Below, in pieces: positions 33,830 through 42,327 of a stretch of DNA of 64,000 bases. A model generated the notes under the pieces. That model saw nothing but the letters and a program-made list of their open reading frames with translations, did not search any database and was not told the origin of the DNA. Made by a program: the position numbers and the translations under genes. The DNA comes from Candidatus Manganitrophaceae bacterium (GTDB taxonomy: Bacteria; Nitrospirota; Nitrospiria; SBBL01; Manganitrophaceae), in assembly GCA_016200325.1 (NCBI GenBank), contig JACQEZ010000009.1, positions 62,001-126,000 on the forward strand, written 5' to 3'. The stretch's first letter is position 1, and each line of letters begins with the position of its first letter.

Positions 33830-34960
33830 TTAGGCCGAGACTAATTCCATCGCCGCTTCTTCCAAGTCCAATTTCCTGTCGCCGGCCTGACTCTGCGCCA
33901 TAAGAGAAAGTACGTTCGATAGTCTCCACGCCGATCGCTCCGGCGGCAGAAAGGTGACGTCGTTCACGTTTTCATACAAGGCCTCCGCGGTTCGGCCCAG
34001 CTCTTTCGTGATCACCCCGCGTTTGCGGAAGCTCTCCAGGGCTCCTTTAACGTCGATCTTCTTTTCGTTGGCGTTCTTGATCAGTTCGCAAACGGCGCCG
34101 GCTCGCCGTTCGATCCCATCCGCGATGATATCTTTGACCGCGCTCGCTACTGTCTTTGTGTCGAGATCGTAGGTCTGCTGACTGAGAACCAGTTCGTCCT
34201 CCGTTTTGAACCTTCGACCGATGTGGATCTCCCTCATGCAGTTTTCTCCGATGGCGAAGTTCGTACACCAAAGGCGCATCAGAAAGAATTGGATCTGAAG
34301 CGCTCCAGCGCCATAGTCCGAGGTGGTCAGGCTAAATCCGAAGGCAATGACCTCGTGCGGCGCCGGCGAGTAAAGACGATCGTAGATCAACTTGAGATGA
34401 AACCGGGTCTCCGTGTTCAACCCGTCGACCGGGACCAGTCCCGCTTTGATTCCCTCTTCCATAAAGACCTGAATAATGGGAGAGGCGTCCAGAGACCGGC
34501 GATAGGCCGAAGAGAGAACGCCCTTCACCGTATTTCCTACCGAGCGAAACAGAAGCCGGTCGACCCCCACCGAATGATCGATCAACCGCTTCATGCTCCC
34601 AAGCAAAAGCTCGTTGGCCCACGGCTCGTCGATCCTCCGTAGCCGGTCAAGATAGGCTTTTGGCATTCCCATCCGGGCAAGGGTTTGGCCCAAGGCGTGG
34701 TCCGTCAAGTTGAACGGTCTTTCTCCCAGGAGGATCCGTATTTGCGATGCAGTCGCCGCCCCCGGATCGATTTCATATCGGACTGCATTGGTCGGGACCA
34801 ACATGTCCGCGCGGCTGTTAAATTCCTCTACAATCCCTTCGATCGCCATTTTGGCCTTTTCCCGTCCGCGCTCGAGGATCTCTTCCATTTTCGATCTTGC
34901 CCGCATCTCCGCTTCGGTGGCGGCCGTTTCATAAGATTGACTGCCATGATGATAAAGCAT
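33830..34960 (-). CDS. DUF932-like phage/plasmid protein
   Basis: A 376-residue protein resembling the DUF932 family of phage and plasmid proteins: FNLTDHALGQTLARMGMPKAYLDRL, then SAYRRSLDASPI, FSLTTSDYGAGALQIQFFLMRLWCTNFAI, and the helical C-terminal half. The family is widespread on mobile elements, with no agreed function. GAGGAGG lies 9 nt before the ATG. It starts 20 bp after the RadC-like gene and is probably cotranscribed with it. Confidence 0.78.
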   Translation of the reverse strand: MLYHHGSQSYETAATEAEMRARSKMEEILERGREKAKMAIEGIVEEFNSRADMLVPTNAVRYEIDPGAATASQIRILLGERPFNLTDHALGQTLARMGMPKAYLDRLRRIDEPWANELLLGSMKRLIDHSVGVDRLLFRSVGNTVKGVLSSAYRRSLDASPIIQVFMEEGIKAGLVPVDGLNTETRFHLKLIYDRLYSPAPHEVIAFGFSLTTSDYGAGALQIQFFLMRLWCTNFAIGENCMREIHIGRRFKTEDELVLSQQTYDLDTKTVASAVKDIIADGIERRAGAVCELIKNANEKKIDVKGALESFRKRGVITKELGRTAEALYENVNDVTFLPPERSAWRLSNVLSLMAQSQAGDRKLDLEEAAMELVSA

Positions 34961-34980
34961 AGGCTAACCTCCTCTTTCTA

Positions 34981-35448
34981 TTACGGATTCTCACACTGTT
35001 TAGGCGAACACTCCATGTCGGTCCGGATACGTTGTCGACCGACAATTGATATAACCTTGTCCCCTCCTATAATCAGAGAGTCGAGCAGAGGGATTCCTAT
35101 CAGATCCCCCCCTTTCACAAGGCGTTGTGTGATTTGTTGATCCTCCTTTGATGGGGTGGGATCATCTGAAGGATGGTTATGAATAAAAATAATTTGAGAC
35201 GCATTCGTAAGCAGCGCGACTTTGAATACCTCCCGTGGGTGAACGATACATAAGTTCAGGCTGCCGACCGCCAAGGAATGGATATAAGTCGGTACGTTCT
35301 TATTATCGAGACAGATCACCAACGCTTCCTCCCGATCATGAAACTTATAATACGCCGTGAGCATCTCGTAGACCGCTTCCTTAGAGATCAGCCTTGTTGC
35401 CCAACTTGGGCGACTCTCCTTGATCAGCTTTAACTTTACCCAGCGCAT
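34981..35448 (-). CDS. radC: RadC-type JAB-domain protein, short form
   Basis: A 155-residue metal-dependent JAB/MPN protein of the RadC family. The zinc motif FIHNHPSDDPTPSKEDQQIT (His90, His92, Asp103) is intact and the family strand ALVICLDNKNVPTYIHSLAVGSLN precedes it. The helix-hairpin-helix domain of chromosomal RadC is missing, as is common in plasmid and prophage copies. It is thought to act in DNA processing, but that is not established. It is a different JAB branch from PRTRC protein A. Confidence 0.9.
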   Translation of the reverse strand: MRWVKLKLIKESRPSWATRLISKEAVYEMLTAYYKFHDREEALVICLDNKNVPTYIHSLAVGSLNLCIVHPREVFKVALLTNASQIIFIHNHPSDDPTPSKEDQQITQRLVKGGDLIGIPLLDSLIIGGDKVISIVGRQRIRTDMECSPKQCENP

Positions 35449-35472
35449 TCACACTCCCATGCAGATAAACAA

Positions 35473-35505
35473 AGAGGCCTTGGGAGATAAACTCCCAAGG
35501 CCTCT
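35473..35505. terminator. 14-bp perfect hairpin between RES and radC genes
   Basis: AGAGGCCTTGGGAG pairs with CTCCCAAGGCCTCT around a 5-nt loop. TTTGTTTATC follows on the minus strand and CATTTATTTTT a little further on the plus strand. It lies only 24 bp before the radC start. Confidence 0.7.
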
Positions 35506-35537
35506 GCCTTCATTTATTTTTAATCGATTAGTTTATT

Positions 35538-36104
35538 TTATTTCTTTCCTCGGAACACCCACTCCATGATCCGCTCGGGGTCATAGATATCAATAGAGGA
35601 TCCCTGCTTTAGCCGATCCATCAGGATCCCAAGATTGCTTCGACTAGGATCAACACGCGAAGGGTAGACGATCGCCTCAAAGCGCCGGCTCGCCCGGATC
35701 AGACGGCCCAGCCGTTGTGTGATCGCCTCCTTTCCCAACACGTTCTGAGCGTGCCGCCATGGGGTGAGCAGATTCTCTGCGGTTATTCCCAAGCCTTCGC
35801 ACACTTCGGCCGACGTCAGATTGATTATGCTAGCAAGCCTCGCCTCGACCGTGAAGAGGATCGAAGGGGGAAATTTGACGGAGAAGCCCGGAAGGGATTC
35901 TTTAAGAGCCAAATCCGGCCCGGAGGCAAGATAGAGAACCTCGTGCTTGCCTTTTCGATTATAGCGGCCACCCGTCTTTTTTGATCCGAATGCTCCGAGG
36001 GGATCCTGTATAAAATCGACACGGACGATCCGGTAAAAAGCGCCGGAGAGAGGTTCGGGTGAAACCTGTCTTAGAAATTTTAGAACCCGATGCTCGGGTA
36101 GCAT
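35538..36104 (-). CDS. RES-domain toxin
   Basis: A 188-residue RES-family toxin; these degrade or modify NAD+ and arrest growth. Signature elements are FYRIVRVDFIQDPLGAFGSKKTGGRYNRKGKHEVLYLASGPDLALKES, which contains the G-R-Y-N core and the conserved Glu69. The start overlaps the stop of the upstream antitoxin gene (TGATG), the usual order for RES-Xre pairs. It should be neutralised by the protein encoded at 36104-36484. Confidence 0.9.
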   Translation of the reverse strand: MLPEHRVLKFLRQVSPEPLSGAFYRIVRVDFIQDPLGAFGSKKTGGRYNRKGKHEVLYLASGPDLALKESLPGFSVKFPPSILFTVEARLASIINLTSAEVCEGLGITAENLLTPWRHAQNVLGKEAITQRLGRLIRASRRFEAIVYPSRVDPSRSNLGILMDRLKQGSSIDIYDPERIMEWVFRGKK

Positions 36105-36484
36105 CAGCGAAGGGCCCCGGTCCTTATCTCATTGAGATAGTCAATGAGGGCCTGGGCCTTACCTTGGATGATGAGTTGTTTAGGGGTCAGTCCGGCGTAG
36201 TCAGGATTAGGAGCATTGAGCCAGAGTTGCGCTTCTTCCGCATTTTCAGTCAACTCATGCAGCAGGGTTAGGACTGCCACGATGTGGGTAAGCCGCTCTT
36301 GAATCGGGCGCGAACGCGGGTTCTTTTGAAGGGTGCGCAAATTCTTGCCGACCGCCTGGGCCATCTGTTCAACCGTAAGCCCCAACTCCTTTCTAAGATT
36401 ATCCAGATTGATCGAGCCGGTCGCATCATAGAGGCCTCGCTCGACATGCCTGAACAGCCTAAACTTAGCGGGAGCCGTAGCCAT
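36104..36484 (-). CDS. Xre/MbcA/ParS-type antitoxin of the RES pair
   Basis: A 126-residue antitoxin. Residues 30-65 contain the Xre-like helix-turn-helix (LDNLRKELGLTVEQMAQAVGKNLRTLQKNP). The C-terminal toxin-binding domain contains the typical LWLNAPNPDYAGLTPKQLIIQGKAQALIDYL. The ATG at 36484 has AGGAG 7 nt upstream; the in-frame extension to 36697 overlaps another gene and is rejected. The 143 bp between this start and the next upstream gene should contain the autoregulated promoter. Confidence 0.9.
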   Translation of the reverse strand: MATAPAKFRLFRHVERGLYDATGSINLDNLRKELGLTVEQMAQAVGKNLRTLQKNPRSRPIQERLTHIVAVLTLLHELTENAEEAQLWLNAPNPDYAGLTPKQLIIQGKAQALIDYLNEIRTGALR

Positions 36485-36627
36485 AGTAGTTCTCCTAGCA
36501 AATGGTTCGTTTAGATATTCATACCATAGTTCACCATTTTCGTCAATAGAAGGTTCATGCAATAATCTTCGGGTAATCGATACCCCCCTATGCGCGTTGA
36601 TCCTACAGAAATAAGCGGACATTTTTT

Positions 36628-37050
36628 CTACTTCATTATCGTCCCCCCGAAAAATTTCTTTGCTTGATGGACCTTCCTGAGATGCTCCTCTGTCCAACCT
36701 GCCTGCTTGATTCTGTAAATCTCCTCCGGAAGATATCCCACCTGGTTTTCAGGCAAGCGTTTCAAGGCGTGTTCGCTTCCGACAATCCAAACCGTGTCGC
36801 CTAAGACCTTGCTGTCGATCTTCACCTGAAGACTTTCCAGCTGGTCGAGGTAGATAAGCACCTCTTCTTGGTTTTGATCAATCCGGCTCCGCAGCTCCTC
36901 CGCCTCAGCTTTTCTTAAGTCGGCCGATTCCGGAGAAGCGCCCAAAAGGTCGGTCAGGATGATCTTATCCTCCAAAATCGAAGGACGAAAACCCTTTGTC
37001 CACGCCTCCGCCATCAGGGGATGAACCTTATTTAAAATCTCGATCTTCAT
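36628..37050 (-). CDS. Unknown backbone protein
   Basis: A 140-residue protein, not recognised. It is mainly helical with an acidic middle (ADLRKAEAEELRSRIDQNQEEVLIYLDQLESLQ, possibly a coiled coil). The C-terminus (VGYLPEEIYRIKQAGWTEEHLRKVHQAKKFFGGTI) has the look of a small helical plasmid protein. The ATG at 37050 is chosen because GGGAG lies 7 nt upstream. It follows the UvrD gene after 38 bp. Confidence 0.7.
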   Translation of the reverse strand: MKIEILNKVHPLMAEAWTKGFRPSILEDKIILTDLLGASPESADLRKAEAEELRSRIDQNQEEVLIYLDQLESLQVKIDSKVLGDTVWIVGSEHALKRLPENQVGYLPEEIYRIKQAGWTEEHLRKVHQAKKFFGGTIMK

Positions 37051-37088
37051 TTCCAATCTCCCAGAATGTCGTTGCGCCGAATTCGGCC

Positions 37089-38969
37089 TTATTTCGGCTT
37101 GATCTTCGGGTTGATGATTCTCCCCATCTCGTGGATAAAATATGACGGTTCCCTCACCTCGTTTTGCACATACCGGGAATGGGTGATGTAGACCCGATCT
37201 TTGGCCCGCGTGATGCCGACATACATCAGGCGTCTCTCTTCTTCGATGCTCCCTTTCACATGAGGCAAGGTTCCCTGAAGGGCGCCGATCACAAACACGA
37301 CACGAAACTCCAATCCTTTTGCGCCATGCAATGTAATCAGTCTGATGCCTTTTTTCTCCTTTGGCACCCCACCCTGGATCGCCGAGATCGCCATCTCGTT
37401 TAGGAAATTGATCAGATTCGGGCCGGCGCTCAGCTCGAATTGGTCGGCCATCTGAGCGAGTTCCTTTAAATACCCAATCCTCTTATTGACGTCCTCCTTT
37501 CCTTTACAAAATTTCTGAAGGTGGGCGACATAACCGAATTCGACCGCGGCGGCCCGCATGAGATCCGAAATACAGAGGTCGGCCATTCTGTTTCTCAGCC
37601 GATCCAAACGCTCGAAGAGCCGAACGAGCCCTTCTCTCGCCTCTCCTTGGACATATTCATTCTCGACCGCCATTTCAGCCGCATGATTCAGGGAAACTCC
37701 CTCCCGCTCCGCCAGGTCCTCCAAGAGATCGGCAACCCGGGCGCTGACCCCAGACTCCAACTTGAGTAAGCGCTCATACGCCGATGTGTTTTCCGGAAGG
37801 GCGACCGCGGTGATCAGGGCCAGCATATCTCGGACCTCCCGATGATCGTAGAAGGAGCGGTCTCCCGCTTTGCGGCAGGGAATACCCAGGCGATTTAAAG
37901 CCCCTTCCGCCTGGGCCAGCTGAACATGACGCCGGGCAAGAATCGCGATCTCTTCGGGAGGAATGCCCCGTTGAAGATGCGCCTGAATTTCCCGCGCGAC
38001 GAACTCTCCCTCTTCGGTCTCCGACCCAAACCCTCTAATTTCGATGGTCCCTTCTTCTTCCCTGACAGAGGAAAGCTCTTTTTGAAACCGTGTAAAGTTG
38101 TTCTTGATCAACGCCGCCGCCGCGGTCACGACCAACCTCGGAAGACGGAAGGTTGCATTCAGCGTGATGATTTTCGGAGAGAAATCGGCGACAAAATGTT
38201 TTAGGACGTCCGGGGTGGCCGATCTGAATGAATAAATCGACTGGTCGTCGTCTCCCACAACTACGATCCCCCGGTCCTTTCCCAGAAGGGAGATCAGATG
38301 GTACTGCGCGAGGTCGACGTCCTGAACTTCATCCACGATCAGATGATTCCAGAGCGCGCGGACCTCGCCCAATATCGCCGCATCCTCGGTAAAGAGCCGA
38401 AGGGTGAGGTAGATTAAATCATTGAAGTCGATGCATCCTTGAAGACGCATCCGCTCCTGATAGAGGTTGAATATTTCGACGAAATCGCTTTTCTCCTGAG
38501 CCAGGCCTTCTGAAGAACTAAATTGAGCCTTTACCCGGCCGATCCGGCCGCCGAGTTCGGTCAGATCCAAAGCGGCCTCATTCAGACCGAGTTGCCGAAT
38601 GGTGTCTTTGAGAATTTTGTTTGACTGCTCGGTGGAAGCGATGTTGAACGCCCCGCTGTATCCTGCGAGCTTGTGAATATGCATTCTCAGAATCTGCGCG
38701 CAGGCGCCGTGGATTGTTCGGATCCAAGAGAGACGTTTGCCGCTCAAGAAGAGAATTCGGTCCCGCATCTCTTGGGCTCCCCGGTTGGTGAAGGTAATGC
38801 CGAGAATCTTTTCAGGATCCTCGCCCTCCTGTACCAGTGCTGCGATCCGGGTCGCGATCGTATGGGTCTTCCCCGTTCCCGGGCCGGCGAGCACCAAAAG
38901 CGGACAGCCTCGAGAAAGCGCGGCCTCTTTCTGCTCAGGGTTGAGTCGTTCCAGATTGAGCGCTTCCAA
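37089..38969 (-). CDS. UvrD/PcrA-family SF1 helicase
   Basis: A 626-residue 3'-5' DNA helicase. Motifs: LAGPGTGKTHTIATRIA (Walker A), GITFTNRGAQEMRDR (Ia), HLIVDEVQDVDLAQY (II), VVGDDDQSIYSFRSA (III), LNATFRLP (IV), LITLHGAKGLEFRVVFV (V) and YVGITRAKDRVYI (VI). It is slightly shorter than chromosomal UvrD. The start is a TTG at 38969 with GGGGGG in front, inside the 3' end of the primase gene (35-bp overlap), so both are coupled. It probably serves replication or repair of the element. Confidence 0.93.
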   Translation of the reverse strand: MEALNLERLNPEQKEAALSRGCPLLVLAGPGTGKTHTIATRIAALVQEGEDPEKILGITFTNRGAQEMRDRILFLSGKRLSWIRTIHGACAQILRMHIHKLAGYSGAFNIASTEQSNKILKDTIRQLGLNEAALDLTELGGRIGRVKAQFSSSEGLAQEKSDFVEIFNLYQERMRLQGCIDFNDLIYLTLRLFTEDAAILGEVRALWNHLIVDEVQDVDLAQYHLISLLGKDRGIVVVGDDDQSIYSFRSATPDVLKHFVADFSPKIITLNATFRLPRLVVTAAAALIKNNFTRFQKELSSVREEEGTIEIRGFGSETEEGEFVAREIQAHLQRGIPPEEIAILARRHVQLAQAEGALNRLGIPCRKAGDRSFYDHREVRDMLALITAVALPENTSAYERLLKLESGVSARVADLLEDLAEREGVSLNHAAEMAVENEYVQGEAREGLVRLFERLDRLRNRMADLCISDLMRAAAVEFGYVAHLQKFCKGKEDVNKRIGYLKELAQMADQFELSAGPNLINFLNEMAISAIQGGVPKEKKGIRLITLHGAKGLEFRVVFVIGALQGTLPHVKGSIEEERRLMYVGITRAKDRVYITHSRYVQNEVREPSYFIHEMGRIINPKIKPK

Positions 38970-39963
38970 TATATCCCCCCTTTCTGATGTATTCGTTGAT
39001 ATCGCATCCAGCCGGCAGATGCAGCTTTAGACACAAGCTGTTTCTCCGGTGCAGCTCCTCCCCGACCCATGCCGCGGCTTTTTCGCCGGCGGGATCGGGG
39101 TCCAGGCAGAGGACCACTGTTTTGCCTGCAAAGAGATCGAGCCAATGCTCGTCAAAACCCCACGTTCCGGGACTGCCGATCGCGGGAAATCCAGATTGGA
39201 GCATCGTCAGGGTATCGATCTCCCCCTCGCAGATGAAGAGGACCGACGATTCCGCGATGAGGTCATGGTGATAGAAATAAGCGGCCCGTTCGGTCATCGC
39301 AAATCGCTTCACCCTCTGTGTGACCGCTTCCTCTTTGGTCAAAAGGCACCGGCCTTGAATCGATTGAATCCTTCCCTCGATATAGTAGGGAAAGAGAAGG
39401 AAAGGGAGCTGCTGTTTGGCGAAAATGTAAAAGTGCGTCAACCCAGCCGCCTTCAGGATCTCCAACCCATATCGATCCCGAAACCTCCGATAAGCCGAAA
39501 GGTACCGATCGGGAGAGAGATACCCGACTTTCATCTTCTCGATGGTCTCTTTTCGGATTCCGCGCGACGCGAGATATTGAACCCCCGTCTCCTCCACCGG
39601 CGCCGCATTCATGAACGCCTGAAGGAGCTCGCTCTTCCTCTCCGGACTGATGGACACTGCGTCCGTCGACCGCGCCTGGACCCTCTCTGAAGGATACCGC
39701 TCCCTTCCTTCCTGAAGAAAGGAGATCGCCTCTTTAAAGTCGAGACCGAGGACCTGCATGACCAGGTCAATGACCGATCCCTCGACACCCCGGCAGACGT
39801 AACAGTGAAACTGGTTTTTATTGAGGTTCAACCGGAGGGAAGGGTTGCGATCGGGTTTATGCGAGAAACAGTGGGCCAGCTGTCCCTTTACCTCCAATCC
39901 AAGGCGTCTTGCGACCTCCTGGATCGGGATTTCCTTTATTTCATCCAATGGTTGTGAGATCAA
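38935..39963 (-). CDS. DnaG-like primase, shortened
   Basis: A 342-residue primase. The CHC2-like zinc finger is seen as LAHCFSHKPDRNPSL...FHCYVCRG. The Toprim domain has LFICEGEIDTLTMLQSGFPAIGSPG and VLCLDPDPAGEKAA. The C-terminal helicase-binding domain of DnaG is absent. I take the TTG at 39963 as start, since GGGAGG lies just upstream and the longer reading (to 39999) runs into a hairpin at 39976-40010. It is followed by the coupled uvrD gene, giving a replication pair for the element; no replication initiator is recognised in the window. Confidence 0.88.
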   Translation of the reverse strand: MISQPLDEIKEIPIQEVARRLGLEVKGQLAHCFSHKPDRNPSLRLNLNKNQFHCYVCRGVEGSVIDLVMQVLGLDFKEAISFLQEGRERYPSERVQARSTDAVSISPERKSELLQAFMNAAPVEETGVQYLASRGIRKETIEKMKVGYLSPDRYLSAYRRFRDRYGLEILKAAGLTHFYIFAKQQLPFLLFPYYIEGRIQSIQGRCLLTKEEAVTQRVKRFAMTERAAYFYHHDLIAESSVLFICEGEIDTLTMLQSGFPAIGSPGTWGFDEHWLDLFAGKTVVLCLDPDPAGEKAAAWVGEELHRRNSLCLKLHLPAGCDINEYIRKGGYIGSAQSGTTQP

Positions 39964-39975
39964 ATGAACCTCCCG

Positions 39976-40010
39976 GAGGCAGGCCCTTGCGAAAGGCAAG
40001 GACCTACCTC
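39976..40010 (-). other. Hairpin abutting the primase ribosome site
   Basis: GAGG-CAGG-CCTTGC pairs with GCAAGG-CCTA-CCTC around a short loop. On the minus strand it runs directly into CGGGAGG, the ribosome site of the primase gene, with no U-run. It could control translation rather than end transcription. Confidence 0.5.
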
Positions 40011-40026
40011 TCTGAATGATTTCAAT

Positions 40027-41574
40027 TTAGAATCCTGCATCCAGTATTTGTCCGGTCGGTTTTCTGACGACCGAAAGTTGTGGAGGAAGGTTGGAGGCTC
40101 CCTTTTCCTTCTTTTGGCATTCTCGGCAGAGCGCTTTTTGGAAATGCTTGAGTGAATATCCTTTTACATCCGGCGAGAGAAGGCCCCGGCAAGATGAGCA
40201 GCGTTCCCATGGAGAGATTTTATATTCCTCGATCGATCGTTCTAGGTTTCTGAGCTCGTCGAGGGTAAGATCGCTCATCCTCGTCTTATGAAGCCGGCCC
40301 GTTTGAAGATTGATAAAGTCCATCGGAACCGGTCCCCGGGGTTCGACTTCGTTCTGGATTTTCGTTCTGAAGTGTTCTATCTCACCTTCCGTATGGCTCG
40401 CGGGAAACAGCGGAATCGATTTTGCCTTGTCTTCGCCCTCTGATGACGCCGGACGTTCCTCATTGACCTCCGGTGTGACGGTGGTCGGGGGTTCGATTTT
40501 ACGGTCGGTTGGAATATCTTTCTTATCGGCTCCATCCACTGGCTTAGGCTCTGAAGAAACGGCCGGGACACTGATTCCAGGATCCCCGGCAGCGGGACGA
40601 TTCGGCGCCATCGGCAATTGAAACGATCCACTGATGTCGAAACCCGCGTGTTTCACCATTAAATCCGACAGGGGCAGTTCCGGGCAGTCGATTCCGAAAA
40701 GCCACTGTTTCAGCCGGATCTTTGTTTTCTTCTTTGCGTCCCAACCTGCGACTTCCAACTCGTATTTAAAAAGCCAGAACGGGATTCCGATGAGAGAGCC
40801 CCCCGCCTTGGAGAGCGCTTTGTTGAAACGGACGATCTTTTCCATGACCCCTCGGACGGAATACCACGAGCTCGTCGGAAGCCTCCAGATGTCCGTTCCA
40901 GGCACGCCAACGATGAGGAAGTTCATCAGTCCGGAGAGCCTGCAATACCCGTTTTGATAGACCGGGCACTCATCTGGCACGCAGGGGAATTTCTTCAACG
41001 TTCTCCGAAACGGACGGTTCGGCGTACTCCCATTGTCTTCGGGTCCGTCCAGGCTCGTATCCCGGGTCGCGATCAACTGTCCGTTGATCGGCTCGGAGGA
41101 ACAATAAAGCCCCCGTTTTTTAAACGCCATCAACTTATGCGGAATAATCTTCCACCAATTGTTGTCGGTAAAAATAATCCGAAGGCGTTTGATCTCCCCT
41201 TTCTCATTGGCATAGAGTTCCCGTATCCGGTCTGCCGATTGCGGGTCGCTCTTGCACTCCGTCCCGTACACCGAAAAATACCCGACGTTTTTCGGTTTGA
41301 GCTCTTTTCCGATCACCTTTTCGATCTCTCGCGGAGAAATATTCTCCTTCATCATCTTCTGATAAATCGCGAGTTCGTTCGGAGTCAAACGATTCGGCTC
41401 CTCTTCCTTCGGAACTTTAATCCCGGGGCGTAGAACACCGGCGCACGATCCGGATTGGCGATCTTCCAGGATCGATTCAGGCTCGCGGAACATCTCTACC
41501 TTTCCGTCCGCCGCCGCGTCGCTGAAATGGATGAAATCTTCTTGCGGTTTAGCTGCAGCGACTGTCGATTTCAC
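40027..41574 (-). CDS. Probable Gp3-like recombination directionality factor
   Basis: A 515-residue protein. Residues 70-330 resemble the recombination directionality factor family (phage Gp3-like): KPKNVGYFSVYG, KRLRIIFTDNNWWKIIPHKLMAFKKRGLYCSS, a Cys site FPCVPDECPVYQNGYCRL, and LPTSSWYSVRGVMEKI. A Pro/Glu-rich linker follows, then a C-terminal zinc ribbon (CSSCRGLL ... LCRECQKK). Such factors steer serine integrases towards excision. No integrase is in the window, so assignment rests on motifs alone. It precedes the primase gene after a hairpin. Confidence 0.62.
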   Translation of the reverse strand: MKSTVAAAKPQEDFIHFSDAAADGKVEMFREPESILEDRQSGSCAGVLRPGIKVPKEEEPNRLTPNELAIYQKMMKENISPREIEKVIGKELKPKNVGYFSVYGTECKSDPQSADRIRELYANEKGEIKRLRIIFTDNNWWKIIPHKLMAFKKRGLYCSSEPINGQLIATRDTSLDGPEDNGSTPNRPFRRTLKKFPCVPDECPVYQNGYCRLSGLMNFLIVGVPGTDIWRLPTSSWYSVRGVMEKIVRFNKALSKAGGSLIGIPFWLFKYELEVAGWDAKKKTKIRLKQWLFGIDCPELPLSDLMVKHAGFDISGSFQLPMAPNRPAAGDPGISVPAVSSEPKPVDGADKKDIPTDRKIEPPTTVTPEVNEERPASSEGEDKAKSIPLFPASHTEGEIEHFRTKIQNEVEPRGPVPMDFINLQTGRLHKTRMSDLTLDELRNLERSIEEYKISPWERCSSCRGLLSPDVKGYSLKHFQKALCRECQKKEKGASNLPPQLSVVRKPTGQILDAGF

Positions 41575-41590
41575 AGGCCCTCCTTTCGAT

Positions 41591-41893
41591 TTATATTAGT
41601 GAGTTGTACTTTCGGTCAAATTTTTCGACCAAGCCGTTCGGCAGCGGTCCGTTCGGATCCAGCCGAAGGCGGTTTACCACCTTTGAGAATCGCGTTCGCC
41701 GGTCCTTCCGGATCAAGCGAAAGAGCTCCTTTTTCGCCGCTTCCAAATGTCCCCGCATCCGATCGTGAATTTTCGGATCGGCGCGCTTAAGAGATTGGCA
41801 AAATACAATATTGCAAATGGCGTCTGAAAACAGGCGCTCTGGCGCGATGCTTATTCGTTGATCTGACCCTACAACTGATCTATTTTTCCTCAT
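41591..41893 (-). CDS. Small basic protein, unknown
   Basis: A 100-residue basic protein, not recognised, with predicted helices (SDAICNIVFCQSLKRADPKIHDRMRGHLEAAKKELFRLIRKD). The ribosome site GAGGATCG precedes the ATG. It is coupled to the directionality-factor gene 16 bp downstream and stands 22 bp behind the hairpin at 41915-41951. Confidence 0.6.
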   Translation of the reverse strand: MRKNRSVVGSDQRISIAPERLFSDAICNIVFCQSLKRADPKIHDRMRGHLEAAKKELFRLIRKDRRTRFSKVVNRLRLDPNGPLPNGLVEKFDRKYNSLI

Positions 41894-41914
41894 AGAGCGA
41901 TCCTCATAAGAAAA

Positions 41915-41951
41915 GCAGACCCCGGGAGGATTCTCTCCGCCCGAGGTCTGC
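41915..41951 (-). terminator. Intergenic hairpin with U-rich tail
   Basis: GCAGACC-CGGG pairs with CCCG-GGTCTGC. On the minus strand TTTTCTTAT follows, then at once GAGGATCG, the ribosome site of the next gene. The distance to the start codon is 21 nt. Confidence 0.62.
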
Positions 41952-42011
41952 CAGTCAATTTCCCGTTTCCTCCGTTGAAGCTTGCGCCCCTTCGGTTAGG
42001 AGCCTCTTATT

Positions 42012-42176
42012 CTAGAAGCTCCATATCCGGCATCCTTGAGAATCGATTGAAAAGTTGTGGATCCGATCCGGCTGGCGCTGCCCCTTCTGAAAACAGAGCG
42101 GCGAGCTTCCTTTCCCTGTCGGTCCATTCCCCTGCCATTTTGCGAGAAATCTGCCTCCGATCGAAGATCTTTTCAT
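42012..42176 (-). CDS. Small basic protein, paralogue of the one at 48704-48901
   Basis: A 54-residue protein below usual ORF cut-offs. I selected this frame because it aligns with the 65-residue protein at 48704-48901: GGRFLAKWQGNGPTGKGSSPLCFQKGQR here, GGKFLARWNGEAPKGHESSPLCYQRGQR there. The upstream context is also shared (AGGAGGAA/A-ACCC-ATG, then the repeated small-RNA locus). A different overlapping frame (42007-42195) starts at an ATG 19 nt upstream but has no paralogue. Function unknown; it is basic, with one conserved Cys. Confidence 0.72.
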   Translation of the reverse strand: MKRSSIGGRFLAKWQGNGPTGKGSSPLCFQKGQRQPDRIHNFSIDSQGCRIWSF

Positions 42177-42220
42177 GGGTATTCCTCCTCGTCATGTTTT
42201 TGTGTGGTTACTGATTTCGA

Positions 42221-42249
42221 TTGACAAGAAGGCCCCAAACCAGTAGACT
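42221..42249 (+). promoter_or_regulatory. Promoter of predicted small RNA, copy 1
   Basis: TTGACA (42221-42226), 17-bp spacer, TAGACT (42244-42249) on the plus strand. Both hexamers and the spacing are identical in copy 2 at 48947-48975. The surrounding genes run the other way. Confidence 0.75.
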
Positions 42250-42255
42250 AAAATC

Positions 42256-42327
42256 TGAGTTGAAAATGGTCTCCTGAATAAGGGGCCTTCGAAGGGGTCA
42301 ATCAGTTCGAGCTGGTTGATCCCTTTT
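42256..42327 (+). ncRNA. Predicted small RNA, copy 1 (antisense to backbone genes)
   Basis: About 72 nt, start estimated 7 nt after the -10 box. The body contains GGTCTCCT, an anti-Shine-Dalgarno-like element, then GGGGCCTTCGAAGG. It ends in the hairpin GGGGTCAATCAG / CTGGTTGATCCC (42294-42323) followed by TTTTTG. Copy 2 keeps promoter, body and terminator while one stem position changes U-G to U-A and the loop differs. It overlaps the last codons of the gene at 42298-42525 in antisense. Trans-acting regulation of SD sites is an inference. Confidence 0.65.

Noticed and set aside
42228-42290. Treating GAAGGCCCC/GGGGCCTTC only as a minus-strand terminator
   Set aside because: The left arm lies within the spacer of a conserved plus-strand promoter, and the loop is over 40 nt. 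The small-RNA reading explains the conserved hexamers and spacing; a dual role remains possible.
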